NCBI RefSeq assembly: GCF_017357245.1
Contig: NZ_CP071612.1
Coordinates: forward strand, 127,001-191,000
Direction: 5' to 3'
DNA from: Rhizobium bangladeshense
Lineage (GTDB): Bacteria > Pseudomonadota > Alphaproteobacteria > Rhizobiales > Rhizobiaceae
Length of the DNA: 64,000 nt
The notes under the pieces are model-generated. The model did not search any database, had not been told where the DNA came from, and saw only the letters and a program-made list of their open reading frames with translations. Shown one piece after another: positions 1-9,471 of this stretch (within the stretch, counting starts at the first letter, position 1; each line of letters begins with the position of its first letter). The position numbers were made by a program, and so were the translations under genes.

Positions 1-1462
1 GGCCTTCGAACTTCTTCGTTTCGCCGTTCTTGCGTTCCGTCCAGCCGACGAGGTCATCGGCAGCGCAGCCGGCGAAGTCCTCGATCGTCTTGATGCCGTC
101 CTCGCCGAGCGCCACCATCATCTGGGCAGTCATGCCGTCGATCTGGCGCAACTCGTCCTGAACGCCGAGCGCCTTGCGCTTCTCGTCCATCTCGGCTTCG
201 AGACGCTCGAGGAATTCGCGGGCGCGCTGCTGGATTTCCTGCGCCGTCTCTTCGTCGAAACCGTCAATCGAGGAGATTTCGTCGAGATCGACATAGGCAA
301 GTTCCTCGACGGCGGCAAAGCCTTCAGATGCCAGAACCTGGCCGACCATTTCGTCGACATCGAGCGAATCCATGAACAGGTTGGTGCGCTCGTTGAATTC
401 CTTCTGACGGCGTTCCGATTCCTCGGCCTCCGTCATGATGTCGATATCCCAGCCGGTCAGCTGCGAGGCGAGGCGGACGTTCTGGCCGCGGCGGCCGATT
501 GCAAGCGACAGCTGCTCGTCGGGAACAACGACTTCGATGCGCTCAGCGTCCTCGTCGAGAACGACCTTGGCGACTTCCGCCGGCTGCAGGGCGTTGACCA
601 CGAAGGTCGCCGGGTCCTGGCTCCACGGGATGATGTCGATCTTCTCGCCCTGCAGTTCGCCGACGACGGCCTGAACGCGCGAGCCGCGCATACCGACGCA
701 GGCGCCGACCGGATCGATCGAACTGTCGTTCGAGATCACCGCGATCTTGGCGCGCGAACCCGGATCGCGGGCGACCGACTTCACCTGGATGATGCCGTCG
801 TAAATCTCAGGCACTTCCATGGTGAAGAGCTTCACCATGAACTGCGGGTGCGTGCGCGACAGGAAAATCTGCGGGCCGCGTTGCTCGCGACGCACATCAT
901 ATACGTATGCACGGACGCGATCGCCATAGCGCACGTTCTCGCGCGGGATCATTTCATCGCGGCGGATGATGCCTTCACCGCGGCCGAGATCGACGATGAC
1001 ATTGCCGTATTCGACGCGCTTGACGGTGCCGTTGACGATTTCGCCGACGCGATCCTTGAATTCGTCGAACTGACGGTCGCGCTCGGCCTCACGCACCTTC
1101 TGCACGATCACCTGCTTGGCGGACTGTGCGGCGATGCGGCCGAAATCCATTGGCGGCAGCGGGTCGGCGATGAAATCGCCGAGGGCTGCGTCCGGATTGC
1201 GGTCGCGGGCAAGCTCCAGCGGGATCTGCGTCGAATAATCCTCGGCCTTGTCGACGACTTCGAGCAGACGCTGCAGACGGATTTCACCGGTCTTCGGATT
1301 GATGTCGGCCCGGATGTTGGACTCGGTGCCGTAACGGGAGCGCGCCGCCTTCTGGATGGCATCGGCCATTGCGGCAAGCACGATCTCCCGGTCGATGACT
1401 TTTTCGCGCGCCACTGCATCTGCGATCTGCAGAAGTTCGAGCCGGTTCGCACTGACTGCCAT
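1..1462 (-). CDS. nusA: Transcription termination/antitermination factor NusA (3' end cut by window)
   Basis: NusA binds RNA polymerase and nascent RNA and controls pausing, termination and antitermination. 487 codons are visible from ATG at 1462 and the reading frame runs off the left edge, so the last few dozen residues are missing. The order is an N-terminal RNAP-binding domain (about 1-125), an S1 domain (about 135-200, with [17 protein letters not shown]), two KH domains (the first with [17 protein letters not shown]) and C-terminal helix-hairpin-helix acidic repeats ([15 protein letters not shown] and [15 protein letters not shown]). It lies 59 bases after rimP on the same strand, the conserved rimP-nusA-infB arrangement. 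Identification is firm. Confidence 0.97.
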   Translation of the reverse strand, partial: MAVSANRLELLQIADAVAREKVIDREIVLAAMADAIQKAARSRYGTESNIRADINPKTGEIRLQRLLEVVDKAEDYSTQIPLELARDRNPDAALGDFIADPLPPMDFGRIAAQSAKQVIVQKVREAERDRQFDEFKDRVGEIVNGTVKRVEYGNVIVDLGRGEGIIRRDEMIPRENVRYGDRVRAYVYDVRREQRGPQIFLSRTHPQFMVKLFTMEVPEIYDGIIQVKSVARDPGSRAKIAVISNDSSIDPVGACVGMRGSRVQAVVGELQGEKIDIIPWSQDPATFVVNALQPAEVAKVVLDEDAERIEVVVPDEQLSLAIGRRGQNVRLASQLTGWDIDIMTEAEESERRQKEFNERTNLFMDSLDVDEMVGQVLASEGFAAVEELAYVDLDEISSIDGFDEETAQEIQQRAREFLERLEAEMDEKRKALGVQDELRQIDGMTAQMMVALGEDGIKTIEDFAGCAADDLVGWTERKNGETKKFEG

Positions 1463-1521
1463 TGTTTTGTTTCTCCGTCTTTACTCCAGGGTTCCCGTCC
1501 CTGCAGCGGTCTATTGATCGG

Positions 1522-2127
1522 TTATTCCTGGTCGTCTGCTTCGTTCTGGTTCGCGGCCTGCGCTTTCGCCAGCTTGTCGGCGCGCAATGCATCGCGGATC
1601 AGATCGTCGGTGAGAATGAGCTTCGCATCGCTAAGCGCCGTGAAGGGGATGGTGACGTTCAGCTCTTCTCCATAGGTAACCTGGTCACGCTCCAGCGTGA
1701 ATCCATCAGCGTCGGCTTCGACGATCTTGCCGCGGAAGCGCTTGCGGTTGCCGATCATGATCGACGTCTCGCATTTCACTAGGTGACCTTGCCAGCGGAC
1801 AAAATCGGATTTCCGCACCATCGGACGGTCGATGCCGGGCGAGGACACCTCAAGATGATACTCTTTATCGATTGGATCTTCCACATCGAGGACCGGAGAA
1901 ATCGCCATCGAGACCTCTTCGCAGTCCTGAACCGTCATCGTGCCGTCATTGCGCTCGGCCATGACCTGCATCGTCATGCCGTTCTGGTTCAGCATGCGCA
2001 CACGGATGAGCCGGAATCCCATGCCGACAAGCACGGGTTCGATGATATCGGCAAGACGCAGGTCGAGCCCGGTTTCGGTAATCAGTCGCGGCTCAAGTTC
2101 GTTGTCTGCGTTTGTCATGTCCGACAA
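1522..2127 (-). CDS. rimP: Ribosome maturation factor RimP
   Basis: RimP assists 30S subunit maturation. The protein (about 201 aa) has the N-terminal alpha/beta domain ([15 protein letters not shown], then [19 protein letters not shown] and [13 protein letters not shown]) and the C-terminal SH3-like domain ([16 protein letters not shown]). I chose a TTG start at 2127 because GAGGAG lies 8 bases upstream. The next ATG at 2118 would be too far from that site, and the TTG at 2145 has none. It is the first gene of the operon with nusA and follows a terminator-containing leader. A lysine/alanine-rich tail ends in acidic residues. Confidence 0.94.
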   Translation of the reverse strand: MSDMTNADNELEPRLITETGLDLRLADIIEPVLVGMGFRLIRVRMLNQNGMTMQVMAERNDGTMTVQDCEEVSMAISPVLDVEDPIDKEYHLEVSSPGIDRPMVRKSDFVRWQGHLVKCETSIMIGNRKRFRGKIVEADADGFTLERDQVTYGEELNVTIPFTALSDAKLILTDDLIRDALRADKLAKAQAANQNEADDQE

Positions 2128-2173
2128 GCGGTGCGCTCCTCGCAATTTCCTGCTGTCCAGGCGATCGCGCTAA

Positions 2174-2204
2174 TAAAAAAGAGCGGGTCCTTGCGGCCCA
2201 CTCT
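2174..2204 (-). terminator. Intrinsic terminator inside the rimP-nusA leader (probable attenuator)
   Basis: Read on the minus strand, an AGAG-GGG stem pairs with CCC-CTCT around a GCAAGG loop and is followed by six T residues. It lies about 20-50 bases after the predicted start of transcription and before the rimP start. It would therefore stop rimP-nusA transcription unless it is read through. No other minus-strand gene lies upstream that needs a terminator here. Confidence 0.65.
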
Positions 2205-2231
2205 TCATCAAGCGATCAAGAATTTGAGAGC

Positions 2232-2260
2232 CATATAGTCGGGTTTTTCCGAAATTGCAA
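2232..2260 (-). promoter_or_regulatory. Predicted sigma70-type promoter of the rimP-nusA operon
   Basis: On the minus strand, TTGCAA (2260-2255) is followed after exactly 17 bases by TATATG (2237-2232). Transcription would start near 2225, leaving a leader of about 98 bases before the TTG start of rimP. This is a visual match only. Confidence 0.5.
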
Positions 2261-2371
2261 GGTCTTCGACCAATTCCGCCGATTCATGCCGGGCGAGGGG
2301 AAGGCCTATGGCCAGCGATCATCTTCCGCATATATTGCCGTTGGCGCACAATAACAAAAGCGGGAGACATC

Positions 2372-4003
2372 GTGGGCTATACCTCGTCGACACTGGCGCC
2401 CTTGCGGCACGATACCTACCGCACCATCTGGTTCGCCAGCCTTTCCTCGAATTTCGGCGGCCTGATCCAGGCGGTGGGTGCTGCATGGATGATGACGACG
2501 ATCACCACCTCTGAGGATATGGTCGCGCTGGTGCAGACCTCGACGGCGCTGCCGATCATGCTGTTTTCGCTGATATCGGGGGCGTTGGCCGATAATTTTG
2601 ATCGCCGCCGGGTCATGCTGACGGCCCAGTGCATGATGCTGACGGTTTCGGCCTTGCTGACGGCCACCGCCCTTCTCGGCTTGGTCACCCCCTGGCTGCT
2701 CCTGTTCTTCACCTTTCTGATCGGCTGCGGCACTGCGCTCAACAATCCCTCATGGCAGGCCTCAGTCGGCGATATGGTGCCGCGGACCGATCTGCCGGGC
2801 GCGGTCACGCTGAACAGCATGGGCTTCAACATCACCCGCAGCGTCGGCCCGGCGATCGGCGGCGTCATCGTGGCGGCAGCCGGCGCGGCCGCGGCCTTCG
2901 CGGTGAACACCGTGAGTTATTTTCCTTTGATCTATGCCCTGCTGCGCTGGCGGCCGAATATGCCAGTCTCGACCCTGCCGCGCGAAGCGCTGGGCAGCGC
3001 TGTCTTCGCGGGCCTGCGTTATGTCTCCATGTCGCCCAATCTCGAAAAGGTTCTCGCCAGGGGCCTGATCTTCGGCATCGGCGCCAGTTCCATCCTGGCG
3101 CTGCTGCCGGTCGTGGCGCTCGATCTCGTTGCCGGCGGCCCGCTGACCTATGGCTTCATGCTTGGCGCCTTCGGCGTCGGCGCGATCGGAGGCGCTGTTC
3201 TGAATGCGAGGCTTCGCCAGATGCTGTCCAGCGAGACGATCATCCGGCTGGCCTTCGCTGGCTTTGCGCTGAGCGCCGTCATCGCCGCCGTCAGTCCGAG
3301 CGCCGTCCTGACCTCCGCCGGGCTGCTCGTCTCGGGCGCCTGCTGGGTCTCGGCGCTGTCGCTTTTCAACACCATCGTCCAGCTGTCGACGCCGCGCTGG
3401 GTGGTGGGCCGGGCGCTGTCGCTCTACCAGACCGTCACCTTCGGCGGCATTGCCGGCGGCAGCTGGCTTTGGGGTGTGGCCGCTGATCGCTATGGCGTCG
3501 CCGATGCGCTGCTGATGTCATCAGTGGTCATGCTGCTCGGCGTTGCGATCGGCCTGCGTTTTTCGATGCCAGCCTTCGCTTCGCTCAATCTCGATCCCTT
3601 GAACCGCTTCACCGCGCCGGCGCTCAGCCTCGACATCACGCCGCGTAGCGGCCCGATCGTCATCCAGGTCGATTACGAGATTGCCGACGACGATCTTGCG
3701 GAATTCATGGTGCTGATGGGTGAGCGCCGCCGCATCCGCATCCGCGACGGCGCCCGCAACTGGGCGCTGATGCGCGATCTCGAAAATCCCGGGCTGTGGA
3801 CGGAGACCTACCATACGCCGACCTGGGTCGAATATATCAGACACAACCAACGGCGCACGCAGGCCGATGCCGAAAACATCGACAGGCTGCGCGCGCTCCA
3901 CCGCGGCAAAGGTCCGCCCCATGTTCACCGAATGATCGAGCGCCAGGCGATCCCGCCAGGCGACGATGTCTTCCATAAGGCGCCGATCGATCTGCATCAT
4001 TGA
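2372..4003 (+). CDS. MFS exporter with a C-terminal soluble domain (MFS_3 / EntS-like)
   Basis: The protein (about 543 aa) resembles the MFS_3 (PF05977) group of exporters, relatives of the enterobactin exporter EntS. Around 12 hydrophobic segments span residues about 20-405, and the loop NFDRRRVMLTAQ matches the cytoplasmic MFS motif between helices 2 and 3. The last 120 or so residues are soluble and rich in charge (IVIQVDYEIADDDLAEFM, then TYHTPTWVEYIRHNQRRT). They look like the monooxygenase-like ferredoxin-fold tail seen in this family. GTG at 2372 has GGGAG 5 bases upstream. The substrate cannot be told. A GNAT gene follows 7 bases later. Confidence 0.85.
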   Translation: MGYTSSTLAPLRHDTYRTIWFASLSSNFGGLIQAVGAAWMMTTITTSEDMVALVQTSTALPIMLFSLISGALADNFDRRRVMLTAQCMMLTVSALLTATALLGLVTPWLLLFFTFLIGCGTALNNPSWQASVGDMVPRTDLPGAVTLNSMGFNITRSVGPAIGGVIVAAAGAAAAFAVNTVSYFPLIYALLRWRPNMPVSTLPREALGSAVFAGLRYVSMSPNLEKVLARGLIFGIGASSILALLPVVALDLVAGGPLTYGFMLGAFGVGAIGGAVLNARLRQMLSSETIIRLAFAGFALSAVIAAVSPSAVLTSAGLLVSGACWVSALSLFNTIVQLSTPRWVVGRALSLYQTVTFGGIAGGSWLWGVAADRYGVADALLMSSVVMLLGVAIGLRFSMPAFASLNLDPLNRFTAPALSLDITPRSGPIVIQVDYEIADDDLAEFMVLMGERRRIRIRDGARNWALMRDLENPGLWTETYHTPTWVEYIRHNQRRTQADAENIDRLRALHRGKGPPHVHRMIERQAIPPGDDVFHKAPIDLHH

Positions 4004-4010
4004 GAGAGTC

Positions 4011-4466
4011 ATGCACAGTTTCAGGCTTGCCCGCCTATCCGATCTTGCTGCCATCGTACGGCTTCTGGCCGACGATGATCTCGGCGGCGCCAGGGAAATC
4101 GTCTCCGATCCCGTCGATGCACGTTATCTCTCGGCCTTCGCCGCGATCGAGGCGGATGCCAACCAGCTGCTGGCTGTCGCGACCGATGCGACCGACCAGG
4201 TCGTCGGCTGCCTGCATCTGAGCTTTCTTCCCGGCCTCTCCCGGACCGGCATGTGGCGCGGTCAGATCGAAAGCGTGCGCATCGCAAGAGAGTGTCGCGG
4301 ATCGGGCCTCGGCGCACAGTTCATCGAATGGGCGCTTGCCCAAAGTATCGAGCGCGGCTGCGGCCTCGTGCAGCTGACATCCGACAAGACGCGGAAAGAC
4401 TCGATCCGCTTCTACGAGAAGCTCGGTTTCGTCGCCAGCCACGAAGGGCTGAAGCGCAACCTCTGA
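4011..4466 (+). CDS. GNAT-family N-acetyltransferase
   Basis: A 151-aa single-domain GNAT protein, predicted to transfer an acetyl group from acetyl-CoA to an amine. The acetyl-CoA pyrophosphate-binding motif is clear (RECRGSGLGAQFIEWAL, with RGSGLG at 96-101), and the C-terminal strand-helix element SIRFYEKLGFVASHEGLK is typical. ATG at 4011 follows a GAGAG site and lies 7 bases after the MFS stop codon, so the two genes are probably co-transcribed. The substrate is unknown; self-resistance or small-molecule modification linked to the exporter is only a guess. Confidence 0.88.
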   Translation: MHSFRLARLSDLAAIVRLLADDDLGGAREIVSDPVDARYLSAFAAIEADANQLLAVATDATDQVVGCLHLSFLPGLSRTGMWRGQIESVRIARECRGSGLGAQFIEWALAQSIERGCGLVQLTSDKTRKDSIRFYEKLGFVASHEGLKRNL

Positions 4467-4472
4467 GGCCCG

Positions 4473-5711
4473 CTATTTCAGCTTGCCCTTCATGGCGGCT
4501 TCGGGAAAGCAGGTCGGCTTCATGCCGTTCTTCGCCTGCCATTGGCCGATCGAGCGCCGCGTCTTGTAGCCGGGCAATCCGTCGGAACCGCCGACGTCAT
4601 AGCCCTGCCGCTCCAGCGCCTTCTGCATGGCGGCGACGTCCGAACGCAGCATCTTGCCGACATCGCCCCACCTGCCTTCGAAGGCGCCGCCGTTAGAGCC
4701 GATCCGGTCCGCGAGATTGCCGATATAAAGCGCATAGAGATCTGAGTTGTTATACTCCTTGATGATGTAGAAATTCGGCGTGACGATGAATTCCGGCCCG
4801 TCGCGGCCGGCCGGAACAAGCATCATGCCTTGCGCCTTCATCTCACCTGCGGGAAAGGCCTTGCCGGAGATGCGCTCGATGCCGAGCGAGGCCCAGTGAG
4901 AAAGCGGCTTTGCGAGATCAGGTCCCTCCTGCGCGCAGGAGACCTCTTGCGGTATCGACACTTCGAAGCCCCAGTCACGATCGCGCTGCCAGCCCTTCTT
5001 GACCAGATAATTCGCAATCGAAGCGAGCGTATCCGGCACCGAGGTCCAGATGTTGCGGTGGCCGTCGCCGTCGAAATCCACCGCATATTTGAGATAGCTT
5101 GTCGGCATGAATTGCGGCTGGCCGAGCGCGCCGGCCCATGAGCTCTTGAAATCGGCAGGCGTGACGTCACCCCCGTCGAGAATATGGAGTGCTGCCACCA
5201 GCTCGGTGCGGAACATCTCCTTGCGCGTCGACATGAATGCCTTGGTCGCCAGCACTTCGATCGCCGAATTCGGGATTTTCGCGGCTCCGAAGCCCGTTTC
5301 GCGGCCCCAGATGGCAAGCACGATCGGGCCGGGCACTCCATAGGTCTTCTCGATCCGCTTCAGCGTCGAGCTATATTGTGCGGCAAAGCCGCGCCCCGTC
5401 AAGGCGAGCTTCTTCAGCTGGTCCTCGTTGAAATAGGGACCGGGCGAGGAGAATTCGGCCTGCGTCTGCTTCTGCTCCTTCGGCGGCGGGAAACCCGGCG
5501 GGGCGAGATCCGGCAGATTCCAGTTCAGCCTGATGTCAGAGAAGGCCGCCCTGAAGGTCTTCTCGGAGACACCGCCCGCCTTCGCCTCGGGCCAGAGGTC
5601 GCTCTGCACCCATTGTTCGAATTGCGCCTCGACATCGGCTTTCGAAGGGGCTGCGTGGGAGGGGAGGGGGAGGAAAGCGGCTGTTACGGCGAGCGCGACT
5701 ATTCGCAGCAT
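4473..5711 (-). CDS. Lytic murein transglycosylase (MltB family) with peptidoglycan-binding domain
   Basis: This periplasmic enzyme should cleave the MurNAc-GlcNAc bond to form 1,6-anhydroMurNAc ends. The 412-aa protein begins with a signal peptide (MLRIVALAVTAAFLPLPSHA). An SLT_2 catalytic domain carries the catalytic glutamate in AIWGRETGFG (Glu138) plus GALGQPQFMPTSYLKYA and VDFDGDGHRNIW. A peptidoglycan-binding domain follows at about 345-400 (MQKALERQGYDVGGSDGLPG). ATG at 5711 is preferred because AGGGG lies 9 bases upstream. An ATG at 5726 would overlap the recR stop as ATGA. It ends 6 bases from the convergent GNAT gene. Confidence 0.92.
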   Translation of the reverse strand: MLRIVALAVTAAFLPLPSHAAPSKADVEAQFEQWVQSDLWPEAKAGGVSEKTFRAAFSDIRLNWNLPDLAPPGFPPPKEQKQTQAEFSSPGPYFNEDQLKKLALTGRGFAAQYSSTLKRIEKTYGVPGPIVLAIWGRETGFGAAKIPNSAIEVLATKAFMSTRKEMFRTELVAALHILDGGDVTPADFKSSWAGALGQPQFMPTSYLKYAVDFDGDGHRNIWTSVPDTLASIANYLVKKGWQRDRDWGFEVSIPQEVSCAQEGPDLAKPLSHWASLGIERISGKAFPAGEMKAQGMMLVPAGRDGPEFIVTPNFYIIKEYNNSDLYALYIGNLADRIGSNGGAFEGRWGDVGKMLRSDVAAMQKALERQGYDVGGSDGLPGYKTRRSIGQWQAKNGMKPTCFPEAAMKGKLK

Positions 5712-5722
5712 ATGCAATCCCC

Positions 5723-6328
5723 TCATATCACTGTCCGCGCCCGCAGCGCCGCCGCAAGCGTGCCCTCATCGAGATAATCGAGTTCACCGCCAACCGGCAC
5801 GCCGTGCGCCAGCCGTGTGATCTTCACATCGAGCCCCTGCAGCTGATCGGTGATGTAATGCGCCGTCGTCTGTCCCTCGACGGTGGCATTGACGGCGATG
5901 ATCAGTTCGCGGATGCCGCCTTCGCCGATCCGGTCGATCAGCCCACGGATATTGAGATCATCGGGCCCGATCCCGTCGAGCGGCGACAGCGTGCCGCCGA
6001 GCACGTGATAGGCGGCGTTCATCGCGGCTGCCCGCTCCAGCGCCCAGAGATCCGAAACGTCCTCGACGACGATGATGACGGATTGATCGCGCTGCGTGTC
6101 GGTGCAGACGGTGCAGGGATCGACGGTGTCGACATTGCCGCAGCGCGAGCAGATCTTCACCTTGTCATAGGCTTCGCCCATCGCATTCGACAGCGGGCCG
6201 AGCAGCTGGTCCTTCTTCTTGATCAGATGCAAAGCCGCCCGGCGGGCCGAGCGCGGCCCGAGGCCCGGCACCTTCGCCAGAAGCTGGATGAGTTTTTCGA
6301 TTTCGGGGCCGGTGACTCGTTTTGCCAT
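5723..6328 (-). CDS. recR: Recombination mediator protein RecR
   Basis: RecR works with RecF and RecO to load RecA at single-strand gaps. The 201-aa protein has an N-terminal helix-hairpin-helix ([16 protein letters not shown]), a zinc finger with Cys60, Cys63, Cys72 and Cys75 ([16 protein letters not shown]), and a TOPRIM domain (about 83-180, [16 protein letters not shown]). It follows ybaB and dnaX on the same strand, the widely conserved dnaX-ybaB-recR cluster, interrupted here by a plus-strand MOSC gene between ybaB and recR. recF is about 14 kb away in this window. Confidence 0.97.
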   Translation of the reverse strand: MAKRVTGPEIEKLIQLLAKVPGLGPRSARRAALHLIKKKDQLLGPLSNAMGEAYDKVKICSRCGNVDTVDPCTVCTDTQRDQSVIIVVEDVSDLWALERAAAMNAAYHVLGGTLSPLDGIGPDDLNIRGLIDRIGEGGIRELIIAVNATVEGQTTAHYITDQLQGLDVKITRLAHGVPVGGELDYLDEGTLAAALRARTVI

Positions 6329-6385
6329 GCGCCGTTCTTAACTGATATGGAACGAAAACGGAATCGCGGAAGGATCGGCTGCCCC

Positions 6386-7003
6386 ATGAAAATCCTGGCA
6401 CTCTGTATCGGCAATCCGGAAAGGCTGCCTGGCAAGAGCTACAAAACCGGCATCTTCAAGCGGGCCGTCAATGGTGCGGTGGTGATAGATGCCCAGGGGC
6501 TGGTCGGCGATGCGATCTGCAATCGCAAGCACCATGGCGGCGTTGATCAGGCGGTTTATGTCGAGGGATCGCTGACGCTCGACTGGTGGGCCAGCGAACT
6601 CGGCCGGCCGTACGAGCCCGGCACCTTCGGCGAAAACATGGTGATCTCAGGCCTCGACAATCGCGATGTCTGCGTCGGCGACCGGTTCATATCAGGCGAT
6701 CTCATCCTCGAAGCCACAGCGTGCCGCATCCCCTGCGCGACCTTCGCCGCCAGGATGTCCGATCCGAAATTCGTCAAACGATACACCGTGGCCGCCCGTC
6801 CCGGCATCTATTGCCGCGTCATCCGCGGCGGAGTGGCCGAGGTCGGAACGCCGATCGAATACCAGGCTTTTCCTGGAGGCAAGGTGACGATGCCGGAACT
6901 GATGGAAACTTTCGGCCGACGGCTTTCGGAGCCAGACCGGACGCGATATCTCGCTGCTCCTATTCACTATAAGCTGCGGGCAATCCTGGAAGCTCCGCGC
7001 TGA
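6386..7003 (+). CDS. MOSC domain protein (YiiM-like)
   Basis: A 205-aa protein related to YiiM, the MOSC-domain family that includes reductases of N-hydroxylated compounds and is thought to bind the molybdenum cofactor. Visible family features are NRKHHGGVDQAVYVE, PGTFGENMVISGLD, and ATACRIPCATFAARM, whose conserved cysteine is the expected molybdenum ligand. GRRLSEPDRTRYLAAP lies in the C-terminal 3-alpha region. ATG at 6386 is preferred over an in-frame ATG at 6347, and GGAAGG lies upstream. The gene sits between recR and ybaB on the opposite strand and appears to be a single unit. Confidence 0.85.
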   Translation: MKILALCIGNPERLPGKSYKTGIFKRAVNGAVVIDAQGLVGDAICNRKHHGGVDQAVYVEGSLTLDWWASELGRPYEPGTFGENMVISGLDNRDVCVGDRFISGDLILEATACRIPCATFAARMSDPKFVKRYTVAARPGIYCRVIRGGVAEVGTPIEYQAFPGGKVTMPELMETFGRRLSEPDRTRYLAAPIHYKLRAILEAPR

Positions 7004-7027
7004 GAATACCAGATCGCCTGCCTGCTA

Positions 7028-7351
7028 TTAAAACGGCAGCTTGAAGCCGGGCGGGATCGGCAGACCGGCAGTGAGCGCCTTGGTCTTTTCGGCGGCGAGC
7101 GCCTCGGCCTTGTCCTTGGCGTCCTTGTGGGCGGCGACGATGAGATCCTCGAGGATCTCGACATCGTCTTCCTTGAAGAGCGACGGGTCGATCTTCAGGC
7201 TCTTGAGTTCGCCCTTGCCGGAGATGACGACGGTGACGAGGCCGCCGCCGGCCTTGCCTTCAGCCGTGAGCTCGGCGATCTCCGCCTGCATCTGCTCCAT
7301 CTTGGCTTGCATTTCCTTGACTTTGCCCATCATGCCCATGATGTCGCGCAT
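7028..7351 (-). CDS. YbaB/EbfC-family nucleoid-associated protein
   Basis: A 107-aa DNA-binding protein of the YbaB/EbfC family, which forms tweezer-like dimers on DNA. The N-terminal helix is methionine-rich ([15 protein letters not shown]), followed by the conserved strand region [20 protein letters not shown] and [19 protein letters not shown]. It lies 22 bases downstream of dnaX on the same strand, its usual partner, so the two are probably co-transcribed. Length and features are ordinary. Confidence 0.95.
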   Translation of the reverse strand: MRDIMGMMGKVKEMQAKMEQMQAEIAELTAEGKAGGGLVTVVISGKGELKSLKIDPSLFKEDDVEILEDLIVAAHKDAKDKAEALAAEKTKALTAGLPIPPGFKLPF

Positions 7352-7373
7352 CTTCTCGCTCCTTCTTGAAACG

Positions 7374-9239
7374 TCAGAATTCTATGTCGTCGCCAGGCAG
7401 GATGTCACCTTCCTCTGATTCGGCGGCGGCCGGCGGCTTCGCCTCGCCTTCCTCTTCCGGCTCGGGCGCCCGCACGCGCACGTCGATGATTTTCGCACCC
7501 GGAAAATGCGCCAGGATCGCCGCCACGTCGGGATCCTGGCGGGCGTCGATGACCTGCTGTTCACGGGTCCTCGCCTCTGCTTCCACCATCGTCGGCCCGC
7601 CTTCCTCGCGGCTGGTGCTGACGATCCAGTGGATCCCAGTCCATTCCTTGAGTTTGACGGCGAGCTCGTTGAGCAGCGTGTTCGGGGCGCCTTCGGTAAG
7701 GTTGACATCAAGCCGCCCGGTCTCAAGGCGCACCGGCCGCACGAAGTTGCGTACCAGCGCCTTCAGCTTGACATCGCGCTTTTCGCTGGCGAGGTCGACG
7801 ATATCGCCGATGGAATTGATAGAGACGAGCGGCTTCGCAGCCTCTGCGGCCTTGGCCTCGGTGCGGCCGATCGTCTGCGGCTCCGGATTGGGCACGGCGC
7901 GCAGCATCGCGGTCGGTCCCGAGGGCTGCGGTCGTGGTGTCGGCTCCGGCGCGCGTGCCGCGACACTGCTCTGATAGGGAACCCGCGTGCCATTGCCGCC
8001 GCCACTGCCGGAGGGCGAGGAGGGCCGCTGGCCGGCATTGTCGCCAGAAAATTCGGCAAGCCGCCGTGCCGCATCCTCGGGCGCCGGCAAATGGGCTGCA
8101 TGAGCAAGCCGGATCAGCACCATTTCGGCAGCACCGGCGGTGCGCGACGAGCTTTCCGTTTCAGGGATGCCCTTCAGCAGCATCTGCCAGATGCGCGACA
8201 GCGTCGTCACCGCAACACCCCTGGCGAATTCCGCCGCCTTGGTACGCTCGATTTCGCTCAGCGATGGGTCGTTTGCCGCATCCGGCACATATTTAAGGCG
8301 CGTCACCAGATGCGTGAAATCGGCGAGATCGGTGAGCACGACCACCGGATTGGCGCCGGCCTCGTACTGGTTCTGGAATTCACCGAGCGCGGCGGCGACG
8401 TCGCCTTTGACGATATGCTGGAAGAGATCGACGATCCGGGCGCGGTCGGCAAGGCCGAGCATGCCGCGCACGGCTTCCGCCTGCACGGCGCCCGCGCCAT
8501 GCGCGATCGCCTGATCGAGCAGCGACAGGCCGTCGCGGGCAGAGCCTTCGGCGGCGCGCGCGATCATCGCCAGCGCATCCGGTTCCGCCTCGATGCCTTC
8601 CTTGGCCGCGATCGTCGTAAACAGCCCGACGAGATCCGACGCGCTGATGCGGCGCAGGTCGAAGCGCTGGCAGCGCGACAGCACGGTGATCGGCACCTTG
8701 CGGATTTCGGTGGTGGCGAAGATGAACTTCACATGCTCCGGCGGCTCTTCCAGGGTCTTCAAGAGACCGTTGAAGGCCTGGGTCGACAGCATATGCACTT
8801 CGTCGATGATGTAAACCTTGTAGCGCGCCGAAACCGGCCGATAGCGCACTTGCTCGATGATCTCTCTTATATCGTCGATGCCGGTGTGCGAAGCGGCATC
8901 CATTTCGATCACGTCGACATGCCGGCCTTCCATGATCGCCTGGCAGTGCTCGCCCGGCACACGCAGGTCGATCGTCGGCTTATCGACATCTGCTGTCTTG
9001 TAGTTCAGCGCCCGCGCCAGGATGCGCGCCGTCGTCGTCTTGCCGACGCCGCGCACCCCGGTCAGCATATAGGCTTGCGCGATGCGGCCGGTCTCGAAGG
9101 CGTTGGTGAGTGTGCGGACCATCGGCTCCTGGCCGACCATCAGGTCCGTAAAATCCTTGGGGCGGTATTTGCGAGCCAGCACCCGGTATCCGGTGCCCGT
9201 CGAGGCGGCATCTTTTGATTGTCGCTCGGTATCGCTCAT
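7374..9239 (-). CDS. dnaX: DNA polymerase III gamma/tau subunit
   Basis: This clamp-loader ATPase loads the sliding clamp and joins replisome parts. The 621-aa protein has a Walker A motif ([14 protein letters not shown]), a Walker B/sensor region ([20 protein letters not shown]), an SRC arginine-finger motif ([11 protein letters not shown]) and a long proline/alanine-rich linker (about 390-470) before a C-terminal tau-like domain. The usual four-cysteine zinc module after Walker A is degenerate: between [15 protein letters not shown] and [13 protein letters not shown] only one cysteine remains. The SRP RNA gene lies 47 bases upstream on the same strand. Confidence 0.96.
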   Translation of the reverse strand: MSDTERQSKDAASTGTGYRVLARKYRPKDFTDLMVGQEPMVRTLTNAFETGRIAQAYMLTGVRGVGKTTTARILARALNYKTADVDKPTIDLRVPGEHCQAIMEGRHVDVIEMDAASHTGIDDIREIIEQVRYRPVSARYKVYIIDEVHMLSTQAFNGLLKTLEEPPEHVKFIFATTEIRKVPITVLSRCQRFDLRRISASDLVGLFTTIAAKEGIEAEPDALAMIARAAEGSARDGLSLLDQAIAHGAGAVQAEAVRGMLGLADRARIVDLFQHIVKGDVAAALGEFQNQYEAGANPVVVLTDLADFTHLVTRLKYVPDAANDPSLSEIERTKAAEFARGVAVTTLSRIWQMLLKGIPETESSSRTAGAAEMVLIRLAHAAHLPAPEDAARRLAEFSGDNAGQRPSSPSGSGGGNGTRVPYQSSVAARAPEPTPRPQPSGPTAMLRAVPNPEPQTIGRTEAKAAEAAKPLVSINSIGDIVDLASEKRDVKLKALVRNFVRPVRLETGRLDVNLTEGAPNTLLNELAVKLKEWTGIHWIVSTSREEGGPTMVEAEARTREQQVIDARQDPDVAAILAHFPGAKIIDVRVRAPEPEEEGEAKPPAAAESEEGDILPGDDIEF

Positions 9240-9286
9240 CGCCCTGCTTGTCGCCCGGAATTGTCAGGCATTTCGTGGAGAGAAGG

Positions 9287-9383
9287 TGGGAGGCTGGCAC
9301 GATGACCCGTGCCGGGCTCGTTAGGGCTGCTTCCTTCCGGACCTGACCCGGTTGGCGAGTGGCTCGTCCACCACCAACCTCCC
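9287..9383 (-). ncRNA. ffs: Small (4.5S-type) signal recognition particle RNA
   Basis: The RNA pairs with Ffh in co-translational membrane targeting. The minus strand holds the near-invariant SRP domain IV core (GGTCAGGTCCGGAAGGAAGC, followed by AGCC). It is flanked by long complementary arms: GGGAGG at the 5' end near 9383 pairs with CCTCCC near the 3' end at about 9287. The size of about 97 bases is normal for the Alu-less bacterial form. It lies between dnaX and the divergent HIT gene. End positions are estimated from the stem. Confidence 0.93.
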
Positions 9384-9471
9384 GGATGCACATATCGGCA
9401 ATATCGTCATCAAAAGCAAGCCAACATGATAAAAAACTGCTAGTCCTTGGAAAACACGAGGAGATTGTCCC

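Noticed and set aside
5804..6385. N-terminal extension of the MOSC frame, 194 codons long
   Set aside because: It overlaps recR on the opposite strand completely; the MOSC family start coincides with the ATG at 6386.
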